A stretch of DNA of 64,000 nt, from the NCBI RefSeq assembly GCF_001187535.1, contig NZ_LFIO01001107.1:1-64000 (forward strand), given 5' to 3'. Under the pieces are notes generated by a model. That model saw only the letters and a list, made by a program, of their open reading frames with translations. It did not search any database and was not told the DNA's origin. Shown one piece after another: positions 50,927 to 58,939 of the stretch (its first letter is position 1; the number at the start of each line of letters is the position of its first letter). This stretch comes from Rhizobium ecuadorense. Lineage in GTDB: Bacteria > Pseudomonadota > Alphaproteobacteria > Rhizobiales > Rhizobiaceae. The position numbers and the translations under genes are program-made.

Positions 50927-51511
50927 CTTGATTTTCCCAGCTCAGTTCAATTCACGCGGAAAGCCATTTCCGCTTAGGCGACTTAATGTCTCGTGATCGC
51001 TGGGCGATCATGCCTTGCGATCGCGCAATAAGAGAATCGCTCCGCCTCGAGAGTGAGAATCGCCAGCGGGGAATCATCGCTCGCTCGCATGCCCCGACAC
51101 GCAACGAAACCGAATCCGTGCATGTCTGGTTACGCTTGCCGCAGTGGCGATATCTCGTCCGGCATCAGGATTTCGTCAAAAAAGCGTTCCAAATATGTTG
51201 CGCAGCTCATGTCCAGATCACTGTTGGTCCGACCTAAGCTGCCGCAAAACCAAGGTTTTCTTAACAAAGCATAAAGGAAATCAGGGCCGGCTGCCCGACT
51301 TGTGTCCTTTGAGCAACAGGAAGTCGGGAAGGCTCCCTGAAACCCCCCATCCGAGTAAGTTGGTGATTGCGTGACGGCTTCCGTCTTGTATTTTCATCGT
51401 CGGAAGCAAGGGCGACTGATCGTCCACTTCTTGCAACACGGGAATGGGGCAGGGAACGCTGCTCAGCGAAAGATCCCAAACCCGAACGAAACTTTGAATT
51501 GGAGGTCATTT
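50927..51511. promoter_or_regulatory. Long upstream region of the porin gene
   Basis: A 585 bp interval with no convincing gene; short open frames lack start signals. It includes a GATCGC/GCGATC inverted repeat near 50996-51010 and ends in TTGGAGGTCATTT before the porin ATG. The promoter and a long 5' leader of the porin gene are expected here. Confidence 0.4.
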
Positions 51512-52534
51512 ATGAACATCAAGAGCCTTCTTCTCGGCTCCGCTGCTGCTCTCGCAGTAGTTTCCGGTGCTCAGGCTGCTGACGCTATCGTTGCTGCCGA
51601 GCCGGAACCGGTTGAATACGTCCGCGTCTGCGACGCTTACGGCACCGGCTACTTCTACATCCCGGGCACCGAAACCTGCCTCAAGATCAACGGCTACATC
51701 CGTTTCCAGGTTAACGTTGGCGAAGACGTCGGCGGTGATTCGGACTGGGATGCCGTTACCCGCGGTCAGGTTCAGTTCACGGCCAAGAGCGACACCGAGT
51801 ATGGTCCGCTGACCGGCGTTATCGTCATGCAGTTCAATGCTGACAACGCCTCGGATCAGGAAGCCAAGCTCGACTCCGCTTACCTCGACATCGCGGGCTT
51901 CCGCGCTGGTCTCTTCTACAGCTGGTGGGACGATGGCCTCTCCGGCGAAACCGACGACATCGGTTCGGTCGAAACCCTCCACAACTCCATCCGTTATCAG
52001 TACGAAACTGGCGACTTCTACGCTGGCATCAGCGTCGATGAGCTGGAAGACGGCGTTTACAAGGCCGGCGAAGAAGCCAACAACGTTGGCGTTGCTGTTG
52101 GTCTCGGCGGCAAGGCTGGCGCGTTCAGCTACCAGGTCACTGCCGGCTACGACGTCGACAATGACGACGGTGCTATCCGTGCAATGGGTACGGTTGACAT
52201 CGGTCCCGGCACGCTCGGCTTGGCCGGCGTATACTCCACCGGCCCGAACTCCTACTACTCTTCGGCTGAGTGGGCTGTTGCTGCTGAATACGCTATCAAG
52301 GCAACCGACAAGCTGAAGATCACCCCGGCCGTTCAGTACTACGGCAACTACTTCGGCGGTGGCAAGGCTGTTCCGGATGACTTCGACGGTCTCGGCGATG
52401 CCTGGAAGGTCGGTCTGACGGTTGATTACCAGATCGTCGACAACTTCTACGCCAAGGCTTCGGTTCAGTACCTCGATCCGGATGATGGCGACGACTCCAC
52501 GACGGGCTACTTCCGCCTGCAGCGTTCGTTCTAA
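51512..52534 (+). CDS. ropA: Outer-membrane porin, RopA type
   Basis: A 340-residue beta-barrel porin of the alphaproteobacterial Porin_2 family. Signal peptide MNIKSLLLGSAAALAVVSGA plus QAA cleavage region, then the family signature VEYVRVCDAYGTGYFYIPGT and ETCLKINGYIRFQVNVGED, alternating strands throughout and a terminal Phe (TGYFRLQRSF). GGAGG lies close before the ATG. Codon choice is unlike its neighbours: GCT, GTT, GGT and AAC/TAC are strongly favoured, the mark of a very highly expressed gene. A strong terminator follows. Confidence 0.93.
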   Translation: MNIKSLLLGSAAALAVVSGAQAADAIVAAEPEPVEYVRVCDAYGTGYFYIPGTETCLKINGYIRFQVNVGEDVGGDSDWDAVTRGQVQFTAKSDTEYGPLTGVIVMQFNADNASDQEAKLDSAYLDIAGFRAGLFYSWWDDGLSGETDDIGSVETLHNSIRYQYETGDFYAGISVDELEDGVYKAGEEANNVGVAVGLGGKAGAFSYQVTAGYDVDNDDGAIRAMGTVDIGPGTLGLAGVYSTGPNSYYSSAEWAVAAEYAIKATDKLKITPAVQYYGNYFGGGKAVPDDFDGLGDAWKVGLTVDYQIVDNFYAKASVQYLDPDDGDDSTTGYFRLQRSF

Positions 52535-52560
52535 TCTGATCTGACTTCGGTCAATCAGGA

Positions 52561-52588
52561 AAGCCCGGCTCTCGAGCCGGGCTTTTTT
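52561..52588 (+). terminator. Rho-independent terminator of the porin gene
   Basis: AAGCCCGGCT and AGCCGGGCTT form a perfect 10 bp stem with a CTCG loop, followed by TTTT. Confidence 0.92.
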
Positions 52589-52637
52589 GCATTGAGGGAT
52601 CGCACCGTCTGTCAGCTCGCCGGCTTCCATGAGGCCA

Positions 52638-52759
52638 ATGCATATCGCCCGGAAATGGGCAGCGGTTCCGGGATAACGAAATGCATAAATGCAAGGAGCG
52701 AAAGCGCATCGCCTGAATCAAATTGAGGCGGCGCCTTTTATCGGCAAGAGGCGAGAAAA
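52638..52759. repeat. Interspersed rhizobial repeat, copy 2
   Basis: Aligns with 23211-23324: shared ATGCAT, TCGCCCGGAA, GCGGTTCCGGGATAACGA, TGAATCAAATT and GAGAAAA blocks. Its right end overlaps the last codons and stop of the hydrolase gene on the minus strand. Confidence 0.7.
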
Positions 52760-53634
52760 GCTCGAATGGCTGTGGGGATATCGCTGTGATGCAGAAGCGG
52801 CGCGTGCCCTTGTCCTTCGGCAGCATGCAGGATCAAGCGTGGATGCCGGCGGGCCATTTCGTCGGCAATCTGCTTTGAGAGCAGAGACGAATTTTCGCCG
52901 CGGATCAGCATCAGCGGAAACCGGTTCAACCTTTCGAATTGCGCCCAGAGATCGGGTAGCGGCTGGCTGAGATCGACCGATTTCAGCGCCTCTGCGATCG
53001 CCGGATCGAAATCGGCGACCGGTCTTCCGCCGACGTCGCGATAAAGGGCAAGCGCCATCTCGCGCCAGTCTTCCTCCTCCAGCACGGTAAACGACGCGCC
53101 GTGATTTTCCTTCAATATATCGGCCGCAGTGGTCCAGTCCTCAGGCTTTCTGCCGTTGTTGAGATAATCGCGGATCCTTGCCAGCCCTTCGGCCTCGACC
53201 ACGGGTCCGATATCGTTAAGGATGACGGCCTCGAGAAAATCCGGCCGTGTCGCCGCGATCAGATGCAGGATCAGCCCACCTCGGGACGTGCCGATGAAGA
53301 TCGCCCGCTCGACGCCGAGGGCCGCGCAGGCGGTAACGACGTCGCCGGCCTCGACGGCCAGATTGTAGTTCGCCTTGTTCTCATCCCAGGCCGAGTTTCC
53401 CCGCCCGCGCGAATCGAGTGCGATGACCCGGCGCGGTGCTGTCATGTCCCTGGAGAGAAGCAACGCCAGCGGATGAAAATCCCGCGTGTTGCGGGTCAGA
53501 CCGGGCAGGCAGATGACCGGCAGCCGTCCCGCGGTCGCCGTCTCGCCCGGCCGATAGTCGCGGGCATAAAGCGTCAGCCCATCGGAAGATGTGTAAAATC
53601 GCTCCTGGAAACCGCTTGTATCCGTATCCGGCAT
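52738..53634 (-). CDS. Alpha/beta hydrolase
   Basis: A 298-residue alpha/beta-hydrolase fold protein. VICLPGLTRNTRDFHPLALL is the oxyanion region, then VIALDSRGRGNSAWDENK; the nucleophile elbow is GTSRGGLI (Ser), and the late His is in EGQGHAPLLHHSD. GAGGG precedes the ATG at 53634 by seven bases; a longer frame upstream is not supported. Substrate unknown; such enzymes act on esters or epoxides. The final residues AFLASCR are encoded by the interspersed repeat. Confidence 0.88.
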   Translation of the reverse strand: MPDTDTSGFQERFYTSSDGLTLYARDYRPGETATAGRLPVICLPGLTRNTRDFHPLALLLSRDMTAPRRVIALDSRGRGNSAWDENKANYNLAVEAGDVVTACAALGVERAIFIGTSRGGLILHLIAATRPDFLEAVILNDIGPVVEAEGLARIRDYLNNGRKPEDWTTAADILKENHGASFTVLEEEDWREMALALYRDVGGRPVADFDPAIAEALKSVDLSQPLPDLWAQFERLNRFPLMLIRGENSSLLSKQIADEMARRHPRLILHAAEGQGHAPLLHHSDIPTAIRAFLASCR

Positions 53635-53698
53635 CGCATCCCTCGAGAGTTGTTGATCGCGAAGATGTAGCCTGCTTTTCGAGCCGCGCCAAACGGCT

Positions 53699-55774
53699 TC
53701 AGGAGGCGCTGCGTCCGCCGATGAGGTCACGTTCGATATCGGTCGACTGGCCGAGGCGGGCCTTGTAGACCTCGTAATTCTCCATCACCCGCTGCACGTA
53801 GTTCCGCGTTTCGGGGAAGGGGATGCGCTCGATCCAGTCGACGATCTCGTCGATCGATTTGCCGCGCGGATCGCCGTAGCGGCCGATCCATTCCGGTACC
53901 CGCTTCGGCCCAGCATTATAGGCGATGAAGGTGAGGATATAGGAGCCGCCGAAGGCGTCGATCTGCTCGCCGAGATAATGCGCGCCGAGCGTTGCGTTAT
54001 AGCCGGCATCGGCCGTCAGCTTGTCCTTCGAATAGGTGATGTTGTGGCGCTTGGCCACCGCCTGGGCCGTTCCCGGCAGAAGCTGCAGCAGGCCGCGTGC
54101 GTTTGCCGCTGAAACGGCGGCCGGGTTGAAGGCGCTTTCCTGCCGGGCGATGGCATAGGCAAGCGCCTTGCCGGAGCCTGAAATATTGGCGTTCGCCGGG
54201 ATGACGCCGACCGGAAAGGCGAGCGCTGCGACATCGATGCCGCGTCCATAGGCGGTCTTGCCGATCTGCAGCGACAGATGATGATCGCCGGATTGCACGG
54301 CCTGTGCCGCAAGCACAGCCAGTTCGCCGGGGCTCTGCAACTGATCGGCGAGCGCGAGATAGAGAATGTCGGCCCGCCATCCATGGCCGGCGGCCTCCAG
54401 CCGGGCGATTGCCTGCACGGCTTCGCGGGCTTGGAAGCGTTGCCGGTCGGCCGTGCTCGGCGAGGGATAAGTAACGTTCAGCGTCTTTCGCCCCAGCCGT
54501 TCCGCCGCGAGCTGGCCGTAGAAGGTGCCGGGAAAAGTCGCAGCCTTCGCATAGAATTCGCTGGATGTGCCAGGGCCGCCGGCCTCCGCTGCTCGTCCCA
54601 GCCAATACCAGGCGCGTGAAACCGAGATCGGCCCGTTCGATGTCTGCAGAATCTTGCGGAAGTGTTTTTCCGCAGTCGTCGGGTCCTGCAGGCCGCGCAG
54701 CGCATACCATCCGGCATGGAATTCAGCCTCGACGATATCGGTCGGGCTCGTTGCGGCGTAGTTTGCGACGATGCGATAGGCAGGCTTGAACTGTCCCTGG
54801 TCGACGAGACCACGGCTGACGATGCGCTGCTCGTTCCACCACTCGCCGGAATTGACGAGCTCGCTGCGCTCGGGCGGCATCTGCTCCAGCAGTGCTGCCG
54901 CCTCGGCATATTTGTCCTGCTTGCGCAGATATTCGATCCGCGCAAACAGCAGGCCCGCATCGCTGCGCCATCTGGCATCGACGGCGTCGAGCAGCGCGCC
55001 GGCATTGCCGGCTTTGGCGTCGACGGCAGCCCAGGCCTTGTAGAGCGACTGCGCCTGGCCCATGTCGCCGAAGCGCTTGGCCTGCGCCACCCGGCCGCGA
55101 TACATCAGATAGTCCATCCGCGCCTTATGGTCGGCCGGCGTCAACAGCGCTGAGAATTCGATGAGGATCTTGTCCTCGGTCGCTTTGTCGAGAGCCTCTC
55201 CGCGCCAGACCTTACGGATATATTTTGCCGCCTGCGCCTGCTTGCCGGTTGCAACCAATGCCCGGCCGAGGATGACGGCGCCCTGCATCGTCTCGGGCGC
55301 GGTATCGCCGAAGGCGGCAAGCACGGCGGATGGAGCGGGGTTTTCGTCATAGAGCGCGCGTTCGGAATAGGCGCGCAGCCGCGAAAGGCCCGGCCAGCTC
55401 TTGAGCTCCTGCGCAGCGCTGGCGATTTCATAGGAGGGAACGCCCTTCAAGCCGGAAACGGCGATCGCCCAGGTGAGGATATGGCGATCGAGCGTACCGT
55501 CGGGCATATTGTCGCGGATCGACAGTGCCAGCCGTGGGTCCTTGTCGGAAAGCGCATCGAGGCCGGCTTTCAGGTCGCTGTTAACAGGCGCGATTGCCGG
55601 ATTGCGCGGAATGGCGCCTGTTGTGATCGATTCCGGTATGGCTGTCTCGGGAATGAAGCCGAGCGGCTTGACGCCGGGTATGGGCGTGCTCTCACCGGGA
55701 AGCGGCGACGCTACACTGCTCCACGCGGCGGCAATGAAGCCGAAGGCGGACAGAATCAGGACAGCTTTCTTCAT
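53699..55774 (-). CDS. slt: Soluble lytic transglycosylase (Slt70-like)
   Basis: A 691-residue periplasmic murein hydrolase that cleaves peptidoglycan to 1,6-anhydro products. Signal peptide MKKAVLILSAFGFIAAAWSS, a long alpha-helical superhelix (about 60-500) and a C-terminal SLT domain with the catalytic Glu in AIARQESAFNPAAVSAANAR followed by GLLQLLPGTAQAVAKRHNI and YNATLGAHYLGEQIDAFGGS. Start at 55774 is chosen for the signal peptide; an ATG 11 codons earlier is possible. Divergent from dapA. Confidence 0.92.
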   Translation of the reverse strand: MKKAVLILSAFGFIAAAWSSVASPLPGESTPIPGVKPLGFIPETAIPESITTGAIPRNPAIAPVNSDLKAGLDALSDKDPRLALSIRDNMPDGTLDRHILTWAIAVSGLKGVPSYEIASAAQELKSWPGLSRLRAYSERALYDENPAPSAVLAAFGDTAPETMQGAVILGRALVATGKQAQAAKYIRKVWRGEALDKATEDKILIEFSALLTPADHKARMDYLMYRGRVAQAKRFGDMGQAQSLYKAWAAVDAKAGNAGALLDAVDARWRSDAGLLFARIEYLRKQDKYAEAAALLEQMPPERSELVNSGEWWNEQRIVSRGLVDQGQFKPAYRIVANYAATSPTDIVEAEFHAGWYALRGLQDPTTAEKHFRKILQTSNGPISVSRAWYWLGRAAEAGGPGTSSEFYAKAATFPGTFYGQLAAERLGRKTLNVTYPSPSTADRQRFQAREAVQAIARLEAAGHGWRADILYLALADQLQSPGELAVLAAQAVQSGDHHLSLQIGKTAYGRGIDVAALAFPVGVIPANANISGSGKALAYAIARQESAFNPAAVSAANARGLLQLLPGTAQAVAKRHNITYSKDKLTADAGYNATLGAHYLGEQIDAFGGSYILTFIAYNAGPKRVPEWIGRYGDPRGKSIDEIVDWIERIPFPETRNYVQRVMENYEVYKARLGQSTDIERDLIGGRSAS

Positions 55775-55986
55775 CCGGGATCTCGCAACGAAAACACGCC
55801 CTGCCATTTGGCTAGAGGCATCTTAACGAAACCTTACCGTACCAGGTAAAATTCATTCACATCTGCTATCGGAATTTGCCCTAAACCGAACTCTACGCGC
55901 TTGTCGCGATGATTTCGGCGCTCTATGGTGCGCAAAATATTCATGGAATGCGGCCGAAGCAAGGATTTGGTCGTGAGGAGCTTTGC

Positions 55987-56871
55987 ATGTTCAATGGGTC
56001 CATTCCCGCCCTCGTCACCCCCTTCACCGATGCCGGACTGATCGACGAAGACAGCTTCGCCGCGCATGTCGACTGGCAGATCAGGGAGGGCAGCAGTGGT
56101 CTCGTTCCTGTCGGCACGACGGGCGAATCCCCGACGCTGTCGCATGCCGAGCACAAGCGGGTCGTGGAACTGTGCATCGAGGTCGCTGCAAAACGCGTTC
56201 CCGTCATGGCCGGCGCCGGCTCGAACAATACAGGTGAGGCGATCGAGCTTGCCCAGCATGCCGAAAAGGTCGGCGCCGACGCCGTTCTGGTCGTCACTCC
56301 TTATTACAACAAGCCGACCCAGAAAGGCTTGATCGCGCATTTCTCAGCGATTGCCGAGGCCGTCGATCTGCCGATCTATATCTACAATATCCCGGGCCGC
56401 TCGGTGGTCGACATGACGCCGGAAACGATGGGTGCGCTTGCCAAGGCGCATGGCAATATCGTCGGCGTCAAGGATGCGACGGGCAAGATCGAGCGCGTCT
56501 CCGAACAGCGCATCACCTGCGGCAAGGATTTCCGGCAATTGTCCGGCGAGGACGCGACGGCGCTCGGCTTCAACGCCCATGGCGGCGTCGGCTGTATTTC
56601 GGTCACGGCCAATGTCGCCCCGCGCCTCTGCGCCGATTTCCAGGCGGCGACGCTGAAAGGCGACTATGCCAGCGCGCTGGAATATCAGGATCGGCTGATG
56701 CCGTTGCACAAGGCGATCTTCCTGGAGCCCGGGCTTTGCGGCGCCAAATACGGGCTCTCCAAGCTTGGCCGCATGAGCCGCAATGTCCGCTCGCCGCTGC
56801 TGTCGACGCTGGAGCCGGCAACGGAGGCGGCGATCGACGCGGCGCTACGCCATGCCGGGCTGCTGAACTGA
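55987..56871 (+). CDS. dapA: 4-hydroxy-tetrahydrodipicolinate synthase
   Basis: A 294-residue TIM-barrel enzyme that condenses pyruvate with aspartate semialdehyde in lysine and diaminopimelate synthesis. Landmarks: MFNGSIPALVTPFTDAG, GTTGESPTLSHAEHKRVVE, YYNKPTQKGLIAHFSAIAEA, IYNIPGRSVVDMTPETMGAL (catalytic Tyr) and GVKDATGKI (Schiff-base Lys). GAGGAG precedes the ATG by seven bases, which settles the start against a longer frame. smpB follows 97 bp downstream, as in other Rhizobiales. Confidence 0.96.
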   Translation: MFNGSIPALVTPFTDAGLIDEDSFAAHVDWQIREGSSGLVPVGTTGESPTLSHAEHKRVVELCIEVAAKRVPVMAGAGSNNTGEAIELAQHAEKVGADAVLVVTPYYNKPTQKGLIAHFSAIAEAVDLPIYIYNIPGRSVVDMTPETMGALAKAHGNIVGVKDATGKIERVSEQRITCGKDFRQLSGEDATALGFNAHGGVGCISVTANVAPRLCADFQAATLKGDYASALEYQDRLMPLHKAIFLEPGLCGAKYGLSKLGRMSRNVRSPLLSTLEPATEAAIDAALRHAGLLN

Positions 56872-56968
56872 GGAGACCGGCCGTCTTCACAAGGCCGGGT
56901 CGTTCCCCTACATAGAGGGCAAGCAATGAGGGCGCGGCTTGTCGCGCATCTCGAAGGGATATATTGTC

Positions 56969-57448
56969 ATGGCCCCCAAAGGCAGCCAGCGCGTGGTGAA
57001 CAAGGTCGTGGCCGAAAACCGCAAGGCCCGCTTCAACTACGAAATCATCGATACCTACGAGGCCGGTCTCGTGCTGATGGGCACGGAGGTAAAATCGCTG
57101 CGTGAGGGCAAGGCCAATATCGCCGAATCCTATGCGTCGGATGAGGGCGGCGAGATCTGGCTGATCAACTCCTACCTGCCGGAATATCTGCAGGCGAACC
57201 GCTTCAATCACGAACCGCGCCGGCGCCGCAAGCTGCTTTTGTCGGGCCGTGAAATCCATCGCCTGCGCTCTGCCGTCAACCGCGAGGGCATGACGCTGAT
57301 CCCGCTGAAGATCTATTTCAACGACCGCGGTCGGGCGAAGATGGAGCTGGCGCTCGCCAAGGGCAAGAAACTGCATGACAAGCGCGAGTCCGAGAAGGAA
57401 CGCGATTGGAACCGGCAAAAGAGCCGCCTGCTGAAGGATAACGGCTGA
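56969..57448 (+). CDS. smpB: SsrA-binding protein SmpB
   Basis: A 159-residue tmRNA-binding protein required for trans-translation of stalled ribosomes. RVVNKVVAENRKARFNYEII, GTEVKSLREGKANIAESYAS, EYLQANRFNHEPRRRRKLLL and the basic C-terminal tail ESEKERDWNRQKSRLLKDNG are typical. The TTG ten codons earlier is passed over; the ATG at 56969 has AGGGA upstream. Next to dapA in an order common in alphaproteobacteria. Confidence 0.96.
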   Translation: MAPKGSQRVVNKVVAENRKARFNYEIIDTYEAGLVLMGTEVKSLREGKANIAESYASDEGGEIWLINSYLPEYLQANRFNHEPRRRRKLLLSGREIHRLRSAVNREGMTLIPLKIYFNDRGRAKMELALAKGKKLHDKRESEKERDWNRQKSRLLKDNG

Positions 57449-57482
57449 CCACGCCGCTTGGGCAGTAATTGCCGTTTCCGGA

Positions 57483-58067
57483 TCATTCTTGGAAGTCGCT
57501 GGCCGGGGCGACGACTTCGACCTGGCGCGGCGCCCGTTCCGCAGGGTCGCGACCGATTTCGGCCTTCAAGGACAAGAGATCGATGAAGTGGTCGGCCTGG
57601 CGTCGCAGGTCGTCGGCGATCATCGGCGGCTGCGTCGCCATCGTCGAGATCACCGAGACCTTGCGGCCTCTGCGCTGTAGCGCCTCGACCAGGTTGGTGA
57701 AGTCGCCGTCGCCCGAGAAGATGACGAGATGATCGACCGTTTCGGACTGTTCCATGGCGTCGATCGCAAGCTCGATGTCCATGTTGCCCTTGATCTTTCG
57801 GCGTCCCATGGAATCTGTGAATTCCTTGGCGGGCTTGGTGACGACCTTGTAGCCATTATAGTCGAGCCAGTCGATCAGCGGCCGGATCGACGAATATTCC
57901 TGATCCTCGATCAGCGCGGTGTAATAGTAGGCGCGCAGGAGATAGCCGCGTTTCTGGAATGCTTTCAAGAGCTTGCGGTAATCTATGTCGAAACCGAGGC
58001 TCTTGGATGCAGCGTAAAGGTTGGCGCCGTCAATGAAGAGTGCAATTTTTTCGCGTGGGTCAAACAT
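57483..58067 (-). CDS. NYN-domain (LabA/DUF88-like) protein
   Basis: A 194-residue PIN-like NYN domain protein: KIALFIDGANLYAASKSLGF, then MDIELAIDAMEQSETVDHLV and IFSGDGDFTNLVEALQRRG; the acidic residues D-x-N, D and D-G-D form the expected metal-binding nuclease centre. Such proteins are thought to act on RNA. It is convergent with smpB and divergent from rpoZ across 296 bp, which is a conserved arrangement in Rhizobiales. RNase activity is a family inference. Confidence 0.85.
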   Translation of the reverse strand: MFDPREKIALFIDGANLYAASKSLGFDIDYRKLLKAFQKRGYLLRAYYYTALIEDQEYSSIRPLIDWLDYNGYKVVTKPAKEFTDSMGRRKIKGNMDIELAIDAMEQSETVDHLVIFSGDGDFTNLVEALQRRGRKVSVISTMATQPPMIADDLRRQADHFIDLLSLKAEIGRDPAERAPRQVEVVAPASDFQE

Positions 58068-58363
58068 CGCTTACCAATCCAATGAGAGCAATCGAAATCC
58101 GCAGGACCAAAATTCAATAAAATCAATATGTTGCGCTTTGATTTTGCTCTGATCCATACTTTAACAATTATTCATATATGAAAGATTTAGGGCACGATTC
58201 GGCATATTCCAAGCAACCATAGGTGGAATTGTGACATTCTCCATGGAAATTTAGTTCAGCCGCTCATAAAGACGAGGGGAGCTGGAATGAAAAACTTGTA
58301 TTTGCCCGGTTTTAATTGTATCGGGCGTGCTAATCCCGAAATGACGACCGTAAAGGACAGGCA
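58068..58363. promoter_or_regulatory. Divergent promoter region before rpoZ
   Basis: A 296 bp AT-rich interval between the NYN gene and rpoZ. It should hold both promoters. A short open frame starting at about 58287 after GAGGGGAGC overlaps the rpoZ start and is probably not a gene. Confidence 0.4.
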
Positions 58364-58768
58364 ATGGCCCGTGTCACAGTTGAAGATTGCATCGACAAGG
58401 TGGAGAACCGCTTCGAGCTGGTTCTGCTCGCCAGCCACCGCGCCCGGCTGATTTCCCAGGGCGCCTCGATTACCATCGATCGCGACAACGACAAGAACCC
58501 GGTCGTCGCCCTGCGCGAAATCGCCGACGAGACGCTTTCGCCCGATGATCTCAAGGAAGATCTGATCCATTCGCTGCAGAAGCATGTCGAAGTCGACGAG
58601 CCCGAGCCCGATCCGGCCAGCATGATCGCCGCCGGCGGTGTCGCCGCAGCCGACAGCGAAGAGCAGGACGATCTGCCTGAAACGATCACTTTCGACCAGA
58701 TGTCGGAAGAGGAGCTGCTTGCCGGCATCGAGGGCCTGGTGCCGCCGGAAAAGAGCGACGACTACTAA
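58364..58768 (+). CDS. rpoZ: RNA polymerase omega subunit
   Basis: A 134-residue omega subunit: MARVTVEDCIDKVENRFELV, LLASHRARLISQGASITIDR, NPVVALREIADETLSPDDL, followed by the acidic tail usual in alphaproteobacteria (DEPEPDPASMIAAGGVAAAD and EEELLAGIEGLVPPE). It lies before rsh, the classic rpoZ-spoT gene order, with a terminator between them. Confidence 0.96.
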   Translation: MARVTVEDCIDKVENRFELVLLASHRARLISQGASITIDRDNDKNPVVALREIADETLSPDDLKEDLIHSLQKHVEVDEPEPDPASMIAAGGVAAADSEEQDDLPETITFDQMSEEELLAGIEGLVPPEKSDDY

Positions 58769-58889
58769 GCGCGCAGACTGATCCCGGTCGTATGCGAACG
58801 GGGAAAAGTTTCATGCGATGCGAAAGAGCGATGATTACCAATCGTCAATCTTGCGCCTTTATTGCTTAGGCATATTATTGCCCATGTGT

Positions 58890-58921
58890 GCGCCAATCGT
58901 TGATTGGCGCGCTTTTATTTT
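58890..58921 (+). terminator. Rho-independent terminator between rpoZ and rsh
   Basis: GCGCCAATC and GATTGGCGC form a perfect 9 bp stem with a three-base loop, followed by GCTTTTATTTTT. It ends about 20 bp before the rsh start, so rsh probably needs readthrough or its own promoter. Confidence 0.85.
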
Positions 58922-58939
58922 TACCGGAGTGGCTTTGGA

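Noticed and set aside
50986..51237. An 83-codon plus-strand open frame upstream of ropA
   Set aside because: No start signal, irregular codon use and overlap with other short frames; more likely part of the long porin upstream region.
40513..51300. CRISPR array or cas genes
   Set aside because: No regularly spaced direct repeats with unique spacers were seen anywhere in the window, and no cas-like protein is encoded.
58287..58450. A short frame beginning MKNLYLPGFNCIGR after GAGGGGAGC
   Set aside because: It overlaps the rpoZ start in another frame and the downstream part reads as out-of-frame rpoZ; a leader peptide cannot be excluded but is not supported.
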